A stretch of DNA of 64,000 nt from Virgibacillus sp. MSJ-26. GTDB taxonomy: Bacteria > Bacillota > Bacilli > Bacillales > Amphibacillaceae. Positions 55,008 to 63,894 of this stretch are shown in pieces. The translations under genes were made by a program, and so were the position numbers. The notes under the pieces are model-generated. The model was not told the origin of the DNA, did not search any database, and saw nothing but the letters and a program-made list of their open reading frames with translations. Positions within the stretch are counted from its first letter, which is position 1. Every line of letters starts with the position of its first letter. The DNA is taken from assembly GCF_018918075.1 (NCBI RefSeq), contig NZ_JAHLPW010000014.1:55504-119503 (forward strand), given 5' to 3'.

Positions 55008-56390
55008 TTACTTAGATACTGCCTCTGCATAATCCGCTAAAAGTCTTGCCCCAAAGCCTGTAGCAGAACTCACGTAGTAGCCAGCTTCCTTACTGCTCAT
55101 CACGCCTGCCATATCCACATGAAGCCATTTACAAGATTCAGGAACAAAGCGACGCAAAAACAATCCAGCAGTAATGGAACCGGCTTCTCCTTTATTACTA
55201 ATATTGTTGAAGTCAGCATAATCACTATCAAGATAATTTTCATACGCATCAACAAGCGGCATTGGCCAGTTATGATCGCCATTCTCATCACCTAACTGCT
55301 TCATTCTATAAGCCAGCTCTTCATTACCAAATACACCAGCGAGTTTAGAACCGAGTGCATTTGCAATCGCGCCTGTTAAGGTGGCAATATTGACCACATA
55401 GTCAGCACCAAGCTCACCAGCGCGAATTAAACCATCAGCAAGAATTAGACGCCCTTCCGCATCTGTATTCCCAATTTGTACCGTTTTCCCATTTTTGTAA
55501 CGGATGACATCACCTGGAAGAATGGCTTTACTATCAGGCATGTTTTCAACGATGAGAAAGAGTGCGACAACATTAACTTTCGCCTCGCTCTCTGCAAGTA
55601 ACTTTATGGCACCCGCAACGGCTGCTGCGCCGCCCATATCCATGCGCATATCACTTAAATGTCTACCTTGCTTTAAGTTAATTCCGCCTGTGTCATAAGT
55701 CACACCTTTACCAACAAGTGCGACAAGTGGCTTAGACGCATCACCTTGATAACTTATTTCAACCAAAGCAGGTTCATGTTCACTACCTTGACCGACCGTA
55801 AGTAAACCATTCAATTCCATTTCTTCTAATTGTGCTTTATCGAATACTTTTACATCAGCGGCTGTTCCCGCCAATTCATCCTGAAGTCGCTTCGGGAACG
55901 TTGTAGGATTAAGATCTTTTGGTGTATCGTTCATTAAGTCACGTGAAAACGACATGGCGGCAGCTCTTCTTTTTCCTTGCTCAACCTCAGTCTCTACCTT
56001 ATCACCATCAATATGCAGCTCTGTTTTATAGCGAGCCTCTTTCGATTGATGTTTAACATAATCATAATTCCCTAAATGCCAGCCTTCCACAAAAGCCGTG
56101 ACAACCTTGTTTGTATCCACATCAGAAAAAACCCTATCTAGTATTTCTGTACTGACGTTCGCTTGATCAATTTTTAGCTTACCTAATTGTCGTGCTATTT
56201 CTCCAGCAAGCATTCTCACACCTTCTGTTAAATGCTCTCCTTTTTGCACATCTTTGATAACAACTAGTAGCTCTCCTTCAACCATATGTAATACTGATTT
56301 AGATGTATGACGCTCAATATAATCTTTTAAATCCCTATTTTCACTTATTCTATCGTCACTTACATCGATAATGACTGCTCGTTTCCCCAT
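55008..56390 (-). CDS. M17 family leucyl aminopeptidase
   Basis: A 460-residue cytoplasmic metallopeptidase that removes N-terminal residues. Metal-binding region: LVGKGVTYDTGGINLK (Lys and Asp ligands), MRMDMGGAAAVAGA and the signature NTDAEGRLILADGL. The N-terminal domain (about 1-150) is less conserved. It belongs with PepA/YuiE-type enzymes, usually hexameric. Ribosome site AGGGAGGAAATAAA. A single-gene unit; its end faces the HAD gene's terminator. Confidence 0.93.
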   Translation of the reverse strand: MGKRAVIIDVSDDRISENRDLKDYIERHTSKSVLHMVEGELLVVIKDVQKGEHLTEGVRMLAGEIARQLGKLKIDQANVSTEILDRVFSDVDTNKVVTAFVEGWHLGNYDYVKHQSKEARYKTELHIDGDKVETEVEQGKRRAAAMSFSRDLMNDTPKDLNPTTFPKRLQDELAGTAADVKVFDKAQLEEMELNGLLTVGQGSEHEPALVEISYQGDASKPLVALVGKGVTYDTGGINLKQGRHLSDMRMDMGGAAAVAGAIKLLAESEAKVNVVALFLIVENMPDSKAILPGDVIRYKNGKTVQIGNTDAEGRLILADGLIRAGELGADYVVNIATLTGAIANALGSKLAGVFGNEELAYRMKQLGDENGDHNWPMPLVDAYENYLDSDYADFNNISNKGEAGSITAGLFLRRFVPESCKWLHVDMAGVMSSKEAGYYVSSATGFGARLLADYAEAVSK

Positions 56391-56501
56391 TTTATTTCCT
56401 CCCTATCATTTCGGTATATTATTTCGTATATCGAAACGAAATAATACTATCATAGTAACCTTTATTCAAATTCTTGTCGAATATTCTAAACCTTTCACAT
56501 T

Positions 56502-57422
56502 TTATTGCTCCCAAATAATATCTCCCATGTCGTCAACTGTGTAGCCTAGGGTTTTAAGTTTATCCTGGAAACTTTGATCCTTTAAAATATTGGTCACTTG
56601 ATCAATCAATGATTGGTTATTTTGAGTGTTCAAGATAACAAGATCATAATTTTCCTTCATTTTAGGAATGAAATCCACTCCAACCATTTTAGCTGCATTT
56701 TCAATACCAATTCCAACATCGGCTTGTCCATTGGTAATAGCAGAAGCGACAGATAGATGGCTTGTCTGCTCAATGTTATAACCATTAACATTGTTTCTAT
56801 TTATGTTATGAAGCCTTAATTGTTCATCAAGAAGAACACGAGCACCGGCCCCTTTTTCACGATTAACAATTGATACATCTCCTCGCTTTAAATCTTCCCA
56901 TGTTTTTATATTTTTAGGGTTATTTTTTGTCACATAAAAACCTGCTTGTCGTTCAATAAACTTAAATACTATAAATGGGTTACTTACTAATATTTTTCTT
57001 ATATACGGGATGTTATAATCACCTGTATCACCATCAAATAAATGTGTACTGACAATATCAGCACGCCCTTCATACATAGCAATCAAACTATCCAAACTTC
57101 CACGATGAGAACGTAGAGGTTGAATGACATTACTTTCTTCAAGAGCGCGCGATAAAATATCAAGACTACTATCTTGTCCACTTATAACAACGGATCGCAC
57201 GAAGGTTTCAGTCTTTTCAGTATGTCTTTTGGAGGCGAGGGATGTTTTCACTTCCTGTTCACGTATTTTATAATCCTCGAGTTCACTCGCATCAACTCTA
57301 ATTTGTCTTCCAACCCTGTATGAAATAAGTTCACCTCTTTTAATCAAATCATATACTGTTAACTTCGAAACTTTTAACAATCTTGCAATATCGTCTGTGG
57401 TATAAGATTCACCTTTAACCAT
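56502..57422 (-). CDS. HTH plus molybdate/substrate-binding-domain regulator
   Basis: About 306 residues. The N-terminal part (about 1-60) is an excisionase/MerR-like winged HTH (YTTDDIARLLKVSKLTVYDLIKRGELISYRVGRQIRVD). The rest (about 75-300) is a PBP-like domain of the COG1910 type (GSLDSLIAMYEGRADIVSTHL, VSIVNREKGAGARVLLDEQLR, ASAITNGQADVGIGIENAAK). Such fused proteins regulate molybdate or tungstate transport. The neighbouring, divergent modABC operon supports a Mo-sensing role. The start is the ATG after AGAGGTG; an upstream ATG (57443) is before that site. A palindrome at 57482-57507 may be its operator. Confidence 0.85.
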   Translation of the reverse strand: MVKGESYTTDDIARLLKVSKLTVYDLIKRGELISYRVGRQIRVDASELEDYKIREQEVKTSLASKRHTEKTETFVRSVVISGQDSSLDILSRALEESNVIQPLRSHRGSLDSLIAMYEGRADIVSTHLFDGDTGDYNIPYIRKILVSNPFIVFKFIERQAGFYVTKNNPKNIKTWEDLKRGDVSIVNREKGAGARVLLDEQLRLHNINRNNVNGYNIEQTSHLSVASAITNGQADVGIGIENAAKMVGVDFIPKMKENYDLVILNTQNNQSLIDQVTNILKDQSFQDKLKTLGYTVDDMGDIIWEQ

Positions 57423-57481
57423 ATCAACACCTCTTATTGTCAAATAGTTGTTAAAATAATAACATTTACTTTTAAATTATA

Positions 57482-57507
57482 ACTAATTATAATTAGATAT
57501 AATTAGT
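57482..57507. promoter_or_regulatory. Candidate operator for the molybdate regulator
   Basis: ACTAATTATA (57482-57491), six bases, TATAATTAGT (57498-57507): a perfect 10-bp inverted repeat 60 bp before the regulator start. Its core ATTAGATATAAT (57492-57503) recurs as its complement before modA (57789-57800). Confidence 0.5.
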
Positions 57508-57525
57508 CATACTTAATATATCAGG

Positions 57526-57785
57526 CATTCGGAAAATAGTGTGGAAAATTTAATATTAAAAAATCGACGCTCACGAAATATACTCTCTTTCCGTAGCAAA
57601 GAAGAATTGTAGTTCATTTTTCGTCGCTGATGAGGCTCCGAATGCTACCACATTTCGGGGGCGCGTTTGGCCTCATCTCCCACAAAGGTTTTCGGTGGTA
57701 CAAAGCTTACTGCAGTCCTAGAAGTCTCGCATATTCCATTCGCTAGTAAAAGATACCTTTGCAAATTCTATATAAAATCCGAATA
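57526..57785. repeat. MITE-like element, 'TATTCGGA' family, reverse copy
   Basis: Ends CATTCGGA (57526) and TCCGAATA (to 57785). Read on the minus strand it aligns with the 53711-53937 element over its length, including GCAAAG.TATCTTTTACTAGC and GCGAATGGAATAT, and it adds a block GGACTGCAGTAAGCTTTG...CACCGAAAACCTTTGTGGGA that the other copy lacks. It separates the regulator's operator from modA. Confidence 0.78.
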
Positions 57786-57803
57786 CCTATTATATCTAAT
57801 AGG
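57786..57803 (+). promoter_or_regulatory. Hairpin overlapping the modA ribosome site, with operator-like core
   Basis: CCTATTA (57786-57792) pairs with TAATAGG (57797-57803); the right arm is the first part of AGGAGG (57801-57806). The same bases contain ATTATATCTAAT (57789-57800), the complement of the core in the regulator's palindrome. Confidence 0.45.
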
Positions 57804-57812
57804 AGGAGTATC

Positions 57813-58613
57813 ATGAAGAAAATCAAACTCATTATACTATTACTTATTTTAGCATTAATTATGGTAGGATGTTCAGATAACTCCAAAGATGAAAATTCAA
57901 CAAAAGATACAGCTAATTCTGAGCCTATTGAGCTAACTATTTCAGCCGCTGTTAGTTTAACAGACGCATTACATGAAATAAAAAATACATATGAAAAAGA
58001 GCACAATGTCGAATTGACATTTAACTTCGGTGGCTCTGGAACTCTCGCCCAACAAATTCAGCAAGGTGCCCCTGCGGATGTTTTTATCTCAGCTAACCAG
58101 GATTGGATGGATACATTAGAAAAAGAAGACCAAATAATCGATGATACGAGGAAGAATGTTACTGGAAATAGTATTGTTCTTATCACTCAACAGGATTCAA
58201 AACTGGATTATGGATCGTTTGAAGATATTTCAGCCAGTGACATTGATCAGATAGCGATAGGGAATCCTGAAAGTGTTCCTGCTGGAAATTACACAGAACA
58301 AACATTAAAACATATTAACATCTGGAATGAGCTTGAAAATGAATTTATATTCGCTAAAGATGTCAGGCAAGTATTGACATATGTCGAATCTGGTAATGCA
58401 GACACCGGCTTTGTTTATGAAAGCGACGCCCTCACGTCAGATCAGATTAAAATTTTAGCAACTGCAGAGCCTGATTGGCATGATCCTATTACCTATCCAG
58501 GAGCTCTTATCGCTGATACTAAACATGAACAAGAAGCGGCATCTTTTTTGGATTATATGATTTCTGATGAAGCTCAAGAAATTTTAAAAAAATATGGGTT
58601 TAAGCAACAATGA
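57813..58613 (+). CDS. modA: Molybdate ABC transporter substrate-binding lipoprotein
   Basis: About 266 residues. A lipoprotein signal (KKIKL, hydrophobic run, lipobox M17-V18-G19-C20) is followed by an acidic linker and the ModA fold: ISAAVSLTDALHEIKNTYE, FNFGGSGTLAQQIQQGAPADVFISAN, VTGNSIVLI, IAIGNPESVPAGNYTEQTL and ESGNADTGFVYESDA. It binds molybdate or tungstate outside the membrane. I start at the ATG after AGGAGGAGTATC; the frame from 57759 begins in the repeat element. It overlaps modB by 4 bp (ATGA). Confidence 0.95.
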   Translation: MKKIKLIILLLILALIMVGCSDNSKDENSTKDTANSEPIELTISAAVSLTDALHEIKNTYEKEHNVELTFNFGGSGTLAQQIQQGAPADVFISANQDWMDTLEKEDQIIDDTRKNVTGNSIVLITQQDSKLDYGSFEDISASDIDQIAIGNPESVPAGNYTEQTLKHINIWNELENEFIFAKDVRQVLTYVESGNADTGFVYESDALTSDQIKILATAEPDWHDPITYPGALIADTKHEQEAASFLDYMISDEAQEILKKYGFKQQ

Positions 58614-59296
58614 CAGATATTAACTTATCACCACTTTGGCTCTCAATTAAAACAGCGACCATCGCCACCATTATTGTATTTATTGTCGGAGTACTTCTAG
58701 CTAGATTTATTGCTAGACGTTCATTCAGGGGAAAAACTGTCATTGAATCAATTTTCATGCTTCCTTTAGTTCTTCCGCCAACAGTCGTAGGTTTTATTCT
58801 ACTTTATATCTTTGGTAAAAATGGATTTATCGGACGTTTATTAATCGAATGGTTTGATTTTCAAGTGGTATTTTCCTGGTATGCCGTTATTATCGCCGCG
58901 ATTGTTGTTTCATTTCCATTAATGTATCAAAGTGCCCAAGCTGCTTTTCAACAATATGATCCAAATGTTGAACATGCCGCTTACACGATGGGGGCTTCTC
59001 GATTTAAAGTATTTTGGACGATTTCTTTTCCAATTGCTTGGCCAGGATTATTGGCAGGACTTGTTTTGACATTTGCCAGAGCTCTTGGAGAATTTGGTGC
59101 CACTCTGATGCTTGCCGGTTATATCCCAAATGTCACCGATACCATACCGTTAGCCATTTATTTTGCAGTTGAATCAGGGAATATGGAGATGGCAAAGTTT
59201 TGGGTTATTTTAATTGTCACATTAGGGTTTGCTGCCATGCTGTGGCTTAATTGGTGGAGTAAAAGAAACATGACAGCACATTCAAACCATAAGTAG
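58610..59296 (+). CDS. modB: Molybdate ABC transporter permease
   Basis: A 228-residue membrane protein with 5-6 segments. The ATP-binding-protein contact loop reads EHAAYTMGASRFKVFWTISFPIAWPGLLAG (EAA motif), and FARALGEFGATLMLAGYIP and LPLVLPPTVVGFILLY are typical of ModB/CysT-type permeases. It overlaps modA by ATGA, giving translational coupling, and is followed after 54 bp by modC. Partner of ModA and ModC for molybdate import. Confidence 0.95.
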   Translation: MTDINLSPLWLSIKTATIATIIVFIVGVLLARFIARRSFRGKTVIESIFMLPLVLPPTVVGFILLYIFGKNGFIGRLLIEWFDFQVVFSWYAVIIAAIVVSFPLMYQSAQAAFQQYDPNVEHAAYTMGASRFKVFWTISFPIAWPGLLAGLVLTFARALGEFGATLMLAGYIPNVTDTIPLAIYFAVESGNMEMAKFWVILIVTLGFAAMLWLNWWSKRNMTAHSNHK

Positions 59297-59350
59297 CCTA
59301 TATCCTATAGACTTTTAGGGGGCGTTATTAACAGGTTAGGGGGAAGTGGC

Positions 59351-59980
59351 ATGTTACACGTAGCAATAAAAAAGCAATTATCTCACTTTGAATTAAATGT
59401 GGAATTTACATTAAATAATGAAATTGCCGTTTTATTCGGTCCATCCGGATCAGGTAAAACGACTGTTTTAAATAGTATCGCCGGCCTAATTAAGCCTGAT
59501 CAAGGAATAATTCAATTAAACGGTCAATCTATTTATGAGGCACCTAAAGTCTTTGTACCGATTCAAAAACGGCATATTGGCTACTTATTTCAAGATTATG
59601 CCTTATTTCCACATATGACTGTATGGAATAATATTAAATACGGAATGTCTAATATAGAATTTGCCGAGCAGCTGATGGATGAATTAAAAATAAATCATTT
59701 ATCAGAGCATTATCCACACCAAATCTCAGGCGGTGAAAAACAACGTGTCGCTTTAGCAAGAGCTTTAGCAACTGAACCTAACCTTCTTCTTCTTGATGAA
59801 CCTTTTTCAGCGCTAGATGATGCTACGCGTGAAGTTAGTCATAAACAATTATTAAGACTTCATCATTTATGGAAAATCCCTATCATTATGGTAACTCATA
59901 GCCATAGTGAAGCTGAAAAGATTGGTGATCACATTTTATACTTAGATAAAGGTCACCTTACTGAACTAAAAAATATATAG
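59351..59980 (+). CDS. modC: Molybdate ABC transporter ATP-binding protein
   Basis: A 209-residue ATPase. Walker A is FGPSGSGKTTVLNS, Q-loop LFQDYALFPHMTV, signature HQISGGEKQRVALARAL and Walker B LLLLDEPFSALDD, with the H-loop in MVTHSHSEAEK. It lacks the C-terminal Mop/TOBE domain of long ModC proteins, a short form common in Firmicutes; Mo-sensing would then rest on the separate regulator. Ribosome site AGGGGGAAGTGGC. Third gene of modABC. Confidence 0.93.
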   Translation: MLHVAIKKQLSHFELNVEFTLNNEIAVLFGPSGSGKTTVLNSIAGLIKPDQGIIQLNGQSIYEAPKVFVPIQKRHIGYLFQDYALFPHMTVWNNIKYGMSNIEFAEQLMDELKINHLSEHYPHQISGGEKQRVALARALATEPNLLLLDEPFSALDDATREVSHKQLLRLHHLWKIPIIMVTHSHSEAEKIGDHILYLDKGHLTELKNI

Positions 59981-60038
59981 CTATAAGCGGCCTAAGAATA
60001 TAAGACTTTTCGGACTAAAAATAAAGTGAGAATTCAAT

Positions 60039-60067
60039 CAGTGGGAGTTTTCATACTTCCCCCACTG
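60039..60067 (+). terminator. Hairpin after modC
   Basis: CAGTGGGAG pairs with CTTCCCCCACTG around a loop. Only a weak T run follows. The rest of 59981-60274 has GGCTTTTACTGGCTGTTGATC and repeated GATCCCC-containing stretches that look like repeat debris; no gene is visible. Confidence 0.5.
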
Positions 60068-60274
60068 CTTGTTAGTTGAACGAATCGGGCTTTTACTGGC
60101 TGTTGATCCCCGACTTATAATTCTTGATCCCCCTCAAATCCTTCTCGTTAAGGATCTTACAGCCAGTTAACTTGCGATAAAATTGGATCTCTACAGGATA
60201 TGTCATCTGTATAGCCCTTTATGTTGATAAGTGATTAAACAAAAGAATATACTCAAGATCCACTTTACAATCCA

Positions 60275-61351
60275 TTACTTTAAACTATATTTCTTTAAAA
60301 CTCTTATGAAATAATCACCAACTTCTGAGGTTGTTGCTTCACCTCCCATATCTAGAGTTAGTTTTCCAGGTTCTTTGACAACCTCTCGAATGGTTGAAAG
60401 AACAGCTCGCCCGCATTCTTGTTCACCCAAAAAGTCTAACATTTGGCTAATCGACCAGAAAGCTGCGAGCGGGTTGGCCAGGCCTTGACCAGCGATATCT
60501 GGAGCTGAACCGTGCACTGGTTCAAACATTGACGGATATTTTTTTTCCGGATTAATGTTTGCGCCGGTGGCGAGACCCATACCACCAGTAATACCCGCCC
60601 CGATATCCGTTATAATATCACCAAATAAGTTTGAAGTAACGACGACCTCAAATCGCTCAGGATCAGTTACAAAATAAAGGCTTGCTGCATCGACTAAGTA
60701 GGAAGAAGTTTCGACATCTGGATACTCCTGTGCTACTTCTGCAAATATTTCATCCCAAAACACCATGGAGTAATTAAGTGCGTTCCCCTTACTTATACTC
60801 GTTAAAGTTCGTTTGGAGCGTCTCGCTTCTTCAAAAGCGTAGCGAATAATCCGCTCTGTTCCTTTTCGTGAAAAAACTCCTGTTTGCAAAGCGACTTCTT
60901 CTGGCGTACCGTGAAATAAGCGATCACCCGCTCCTGCATATTCACCTTCACTATTCTCCCTGATAATCAGCATATCTATATCTTTTTCCTGTTTTTCTTT
61001 TAATGGTGTTAACGATTTATCGAGAAGTTGAACTGGCCGAAGATTAACATACTGATCGAACGCCTTTCGTATCCTTAACAGTAAATCCCAGAGTGAAATA
61101 TGATCTGGAACCCCTGGATAACCGACAGCCCCTAAATAAATGGCATCCATCTTAGATAAGCGCTCGACTCCATCGTCATCCATCATTTTTCCGTTCTTTA
61201 AATAATACTCACACCCCCAAGGAAATTCAGTGAATGTAAAGCTGAGTGACGAATCTACTTTTTCAATAGATTTTAAAACTTTAAGACCCTCTGCAACGAC
61301 TTCAGGTCCGATACCGTCTCCTGGTATAACTCCAATTTGATAGTTTCTCAC
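60275..61351 (-). CDS. Tartrate/D-malate dehydrogenase-like beta-decarboxylating dehydrogenase
   Basis: A 358-residue member of the isopropylmalate/isocitrate dehydrogenase family. IGVIPGDGIGPEVVAEG opens it; the substrate loop is WDLLLRIRKAFDQYVNLRPV and IIRENSEGEYAGAGDRL; metal ligands lie in TSNLFGDIITDIGAGITGG. It resembles B. subtilis YcsA and DmlA (tartrate or D-malate to pyruvate, NAD). leuB-type 3-isopropylmalate dehydrogenase is less likely as no leu genes are near. GTG start after AGGGGGAATAGAA. It follows alr and dat within 28 and 42 bp, in a D-amino-acid operon. Confidence 0.85.
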   Translation of the reverse strand: MRNYQIGVIPGDGIGPEVVAEGLKVLKSIEKVDSSLSFTFTEFPWGCEYYLKNGKMMDDDGVERLSKMDAIYLGAVGYPGVPDHISLWDLLLRIRKAFDQYVNLRPVQLLDKSLTPLKEKQEKDIDMLIIRENSEGEYAGAGDRLFHGTPEEVALQTGVFSRKGTERIIRYAFEEARRSKRTLTSISKGNALNYSMVFWDEIFAEVAQEYPDVETSSYLVDAASLYFVTDPERFEVVVTSNLFGDIITDIGAGITGGMGLATGANINPEKKYPSMFEPVHGSAPDIAGQGLANPLAAFWSISQMLDFLGEQECGRAVLSTIREVVKEPGKLTLDMGGEATTSEVGDYFIRVLKKYSLK

Positions 61352-61379
61352 TTCTATTCCCCCTATAATTCAACCAAAA

Positions 61380-62513
61380 CTATGCATACACGCGCGGAAT
61401 ACGATCCGTAAAGCATGCTAAGACCTCATCGACAATACTGCCCATCCAACCAGCAATCTCTTCCGCGGTGATTTCTTCTTCTCCCATTTTACCGATGATC
61501 ACAACAATATCACCAACATTTACATTAGGTATATGAGTGACGTCAATAATCGTCTGATCTAAAGAAATATTTCCTACGATATTTGCTTTTTGTCCACCAA
61601 CAAGGACGTAACCTTTATTAGACAACGCACGGCTAAACCCATCTCCTAAGCCAATTGGCAAAACGGCAAGTTTTTCATCTTTTTTCGTTACATAATTGCC
61701 ACCATATCCAACGGACGTACCAGCTGGGACTTCTTTCAGCGATAATATATTGGTAGCTAATTGCATAACTGGTGTCAGTGTAAGCAATGATTTTTGAGAT
61801 GGCGACGGATGGTAACCAAATAATGCAATACCTGGTCTCACCATATTAAGATGCATATCTGAGCGCTCAATCGCAATCGTCGAGCCACCTACATGTTTGA
61901 TAGGAAATTCATAGCCATAATGGGCGAGTTCTGCAACTATCGTTTTAAACAAAGTAAATTGCCGTTCAGTTTTTTCCCAATTACCCTCGTCAGCATCGGA
62001 GAAATGTGAGAAAACACCCTCCCAATGGATACCTTCCAGGTCATAACATTCTTCACAAAACGTCAAGCCCTCATACGAGGATAAGCCAAAACGGTGGAGT
62101 CCCGTATCTATTTTTAAATGAGCACGCACGAGACGATGTTGCTTGATGGCTTCTTTACTTAACTTCTTTGCCAGTAAGGCAGAAGATACGGAAACGGTCA
62201 GATCATAAGCGACAATATCAGGCACTTGACTTGTAAAGCTATCACTTAATAACAACATAGGCACTTCAATTCCATTTTCCCTAAGTTTGATACCTTCTTC
62301 CAGCGTCGTAATTCCAAGCCAATCCGCTCCCGCTTCAATTGCGGCACGTGCAATTGGAACAATACCATGCCCATAAGCATTCGTTTTAACAACAGCTAAA
62401 AAATAATCACTTCGGGTATGTTCTTTTAGTCTTCTTAAATTTCTTTTAAAAGCATTTAAGTCAATTGTAGCCATTGTCGGTCGTGTAGCTGATTGCGCTA
62501 ACTTATACATCAT
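61380..62513 (-). CDS. alr: Alanine racemase
   Basis: A 377-residue PLP enzyme that interconverts L- and D-alanine for peptidoglycan or catabolism. PLP lysine: Lys43 in FLAVVKTNAYGHG. The catalytic Tyr region is SVGYGGNYVTKK in the C-terminal beta domain; RAHLKIDTGLHRFGL and NMVRPGIALFGYHPS bind cofactor and substrate. It may be a second racemase dedicated to catabolism or spores, given its place between dat and the dmlA-like gene. Two ATGs begin the frame; either follows GGGGGTGATGTTGGA. Confidence 0.95.
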   Translation of the reverse strand: MMYKLAQSATRPTMATIDLNAFKRNLRRLKEHTRSDYFLAVVKTNAYGHGIVPIARAAIEAGADWLGITTLEEGIKLRENGIEVPMLLLSDSFTSQVPDIVAYDLTVSVSSALLAKKLSKEAIKQHRLVRAHLKIDTGLHRFGLSSYEGLTFCEECYDLEGIHWEGVFSHFSDADEGNWEKTERQFTLFKTIVAELAHYGYEFPIKHVGGSTIAIERSDMHLNMVRPGIALFGYHPSPSQKSLLTLTPVMQLATNILSLKEVPAGTSVGYGGNYVTKKDEKLAVLPIGLGDGFSRALSNKGYVLVGGQKANIVGNISLDQTIIDVTHIPNVNVGDIVVIIGKMGEEEITAEEIAGWMGSIVDEVLACFTDRIPRVYA

Positions 62514-62555
62514 TCCAACATCACCCCCGGCTAAAAACTAAGAACCTGTCATTTT

Positions 62556-63413
62556 TCATGAATGAACATTCTTTTCAATTTGGGATATAAACATACGAAA
62601 ATGTTTTAAAATTTGGTGAGTGATTTTTCCTGGGGTACCATCTGCAATCGTATGATCATCAACTTTCAAGATTGGAATGATATCCGATTTCGTAGCAGAT
62701 ACGAAAACCTCATCTGCCTCAAGAAGTTGCTTAACAGTAAACGTCTCTTCAACAACCGGAATAGTATGTTCACCGCATAATTCAAGGATTTTCTGGCGGG
62801 TAATTCCATTTAAAATGTAGTTATTGGCGGGATGCGTATACACTTTATCATTTTTTACCATAAACACATTTGAGGCGCTTGCTTCAGTGACCGTGTCGCC
62901 GCGATGTAATATAGCCTCCACCGCGTTATTTTCGACGGCTTTTTGCTTTGCCATTACGTTAGGGAGCAAGTTTAAAGACTTAATGTCACAACGTAGCCAG
63001 CGCATATCTTCAGTCAAGACAGCTGTTCCTCCGTTGTCTTCTATATCTGTCATCCTTTCTTCCTCTCGCGTATAGGCAACAGTAACTGCAGGTATATTTC
63101 CTTCCGGGAACTCATGCCATCTGGGACTGGCTCCTCTAGAGACTTGCAAATAAATAATACCTTCTTCAAGTTGATTTTGCGCAGCTAATTGAGTGAGTTG
63201 CCGTTTTAGTTCAGGCATGGTGTAAGGGAGGTTTAATTGGATTTCTTTTGCACTACGCTCCAACCTTTGCAAATGTTCATCCATAAGCATTGGCTCACCA
63301 CTATACACACCAACCACTTCATAAACACCATCACCAAATTGATAACCACGATCCTCAATATCCACACACTTCGAACGCTCAACAATCTCATTATTAAAAA
63401 GCATATAACTCAT
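62556..63413 (-). CDS. dat: D-amino-acid aminotransferase
   Basis: About 285 residues, PLP fold type IV enzyme that moves amino groups between D-alanine and D-glutamate. Signature: DRGYQFGDGVYEVVGVY near the start, LQVSRGASPRWHEFP, PLP lysine in RCDIKSLNLLPNVMAKQKA, and EASASNVFMVKNDKVYTHP. With the ATG start chosen (MSYMLF, 9 nt after AAAGG) the lysine is residue 145, the position in characterised Bacillus enzymes, which supports this start over the two earlier ATGs. First gene of the dat-alr-dmlA-like unit. Confidence 0.94.
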   Translation of the reverse strand: MSYMLFNNEIVERSKCVDIEDRGYQFGDGVYEVVGVYSGEPMLMDEHLQRLERSAKEIQLNLPYTMPELKRQLTQLAAQNQLEEGIIYLQVSRGASPRWHEFPEGNIPAVTVAYTREEERMTDIEDNGGTAVLTEDMRWLRCDIKSLNLLPNVMAKQKAVENNAVEAILHRGDTVTEASASNVFMVKNDKVYTHPANNYILNGITRQKILELCGEHTIPVVEETFTVKQLLEADEVFVSATKSDIIPILKVDDHTIADGTPGKITHQILKHFRMFISQIEKNVHS

Positions 63414-63539
63414 CCCCATCATCCTTTCCTATTAAAATATCAATATATGAATTAGCCCACATATGTCATTAGCAAATTTACTCTTCCACAGTAGATATAT
63501 GATGTGCAGTAATTCCTTCTAAGGTTTATCACAAATTTC

Positions 63540-63740
63540 TGGAGCTTAGAAAGGTGCTAGGTTGTTTTCCGCTCCAGCCCATTGCTTTCCGCGGTGCCAG
63601 GAAGAATTGGGGTTCATTCATCCCACCACAGCCTCCTCGAGAAAACCGCTCTGCGGGGTCTTGAGACTCGTGCTGTTCCCGCAATGGTTTTCGGTGGGAC
63701 GAGCATTTAGCGCAGTCCCAGGAGTCAATGGCCTTACGCT
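63540..63740. repeat. MITE-like element, variant copy
   Basis: Inverted ends TGGAGC (63540) and GCTCCA (63735-63740). Read on the minus strand, it has TGGGACTGCGC, GTCCCACCGAAAACCATTGC, GTCTCAAGACCCCGCAGAGC and GAACCCCAATTCTTCCTGG, sharing blocks with the other elements but with GC-richer sequence. It lies in 63414-64000, which has no gene apart from the IS end. Confidence 0.6.
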
Positions 63741-63804
63741 CCAAACAACCACCATAATAGTAGTAATAACATTAAATCAAAGAGAAATTATAATTATAGC
63801 GGAG

Positions 63805-63894
63805 GAAATACGCGGAGACTCCTGTGGGAGCTGAGGCCTAGATGAGACCCCGCAGGGCTCTGCCCGAGGAGGCTCATCAGCCGCCCACGGAAAG
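63805..63894. repeat. MITE-like element fragment, interrupted by the IS
   Basis: GGAGACTCCTGTGGGAGCTG, GATGAGACCCCGCAGGG, GAGGAGGCTCATCAGCCGCC and CACGGAAAG follow the usual order of the family, then the expected continuation (GCGAAGTAT) is replaced by TGAACCGACCCC at 63895, which looks like an IS3-type terminus. Confidence 0.6.

Noticed and set aside
63529..63744. Short frames in the right-end repeats
   Set aside because: They follow the inverted repeat structure and show no protein features.
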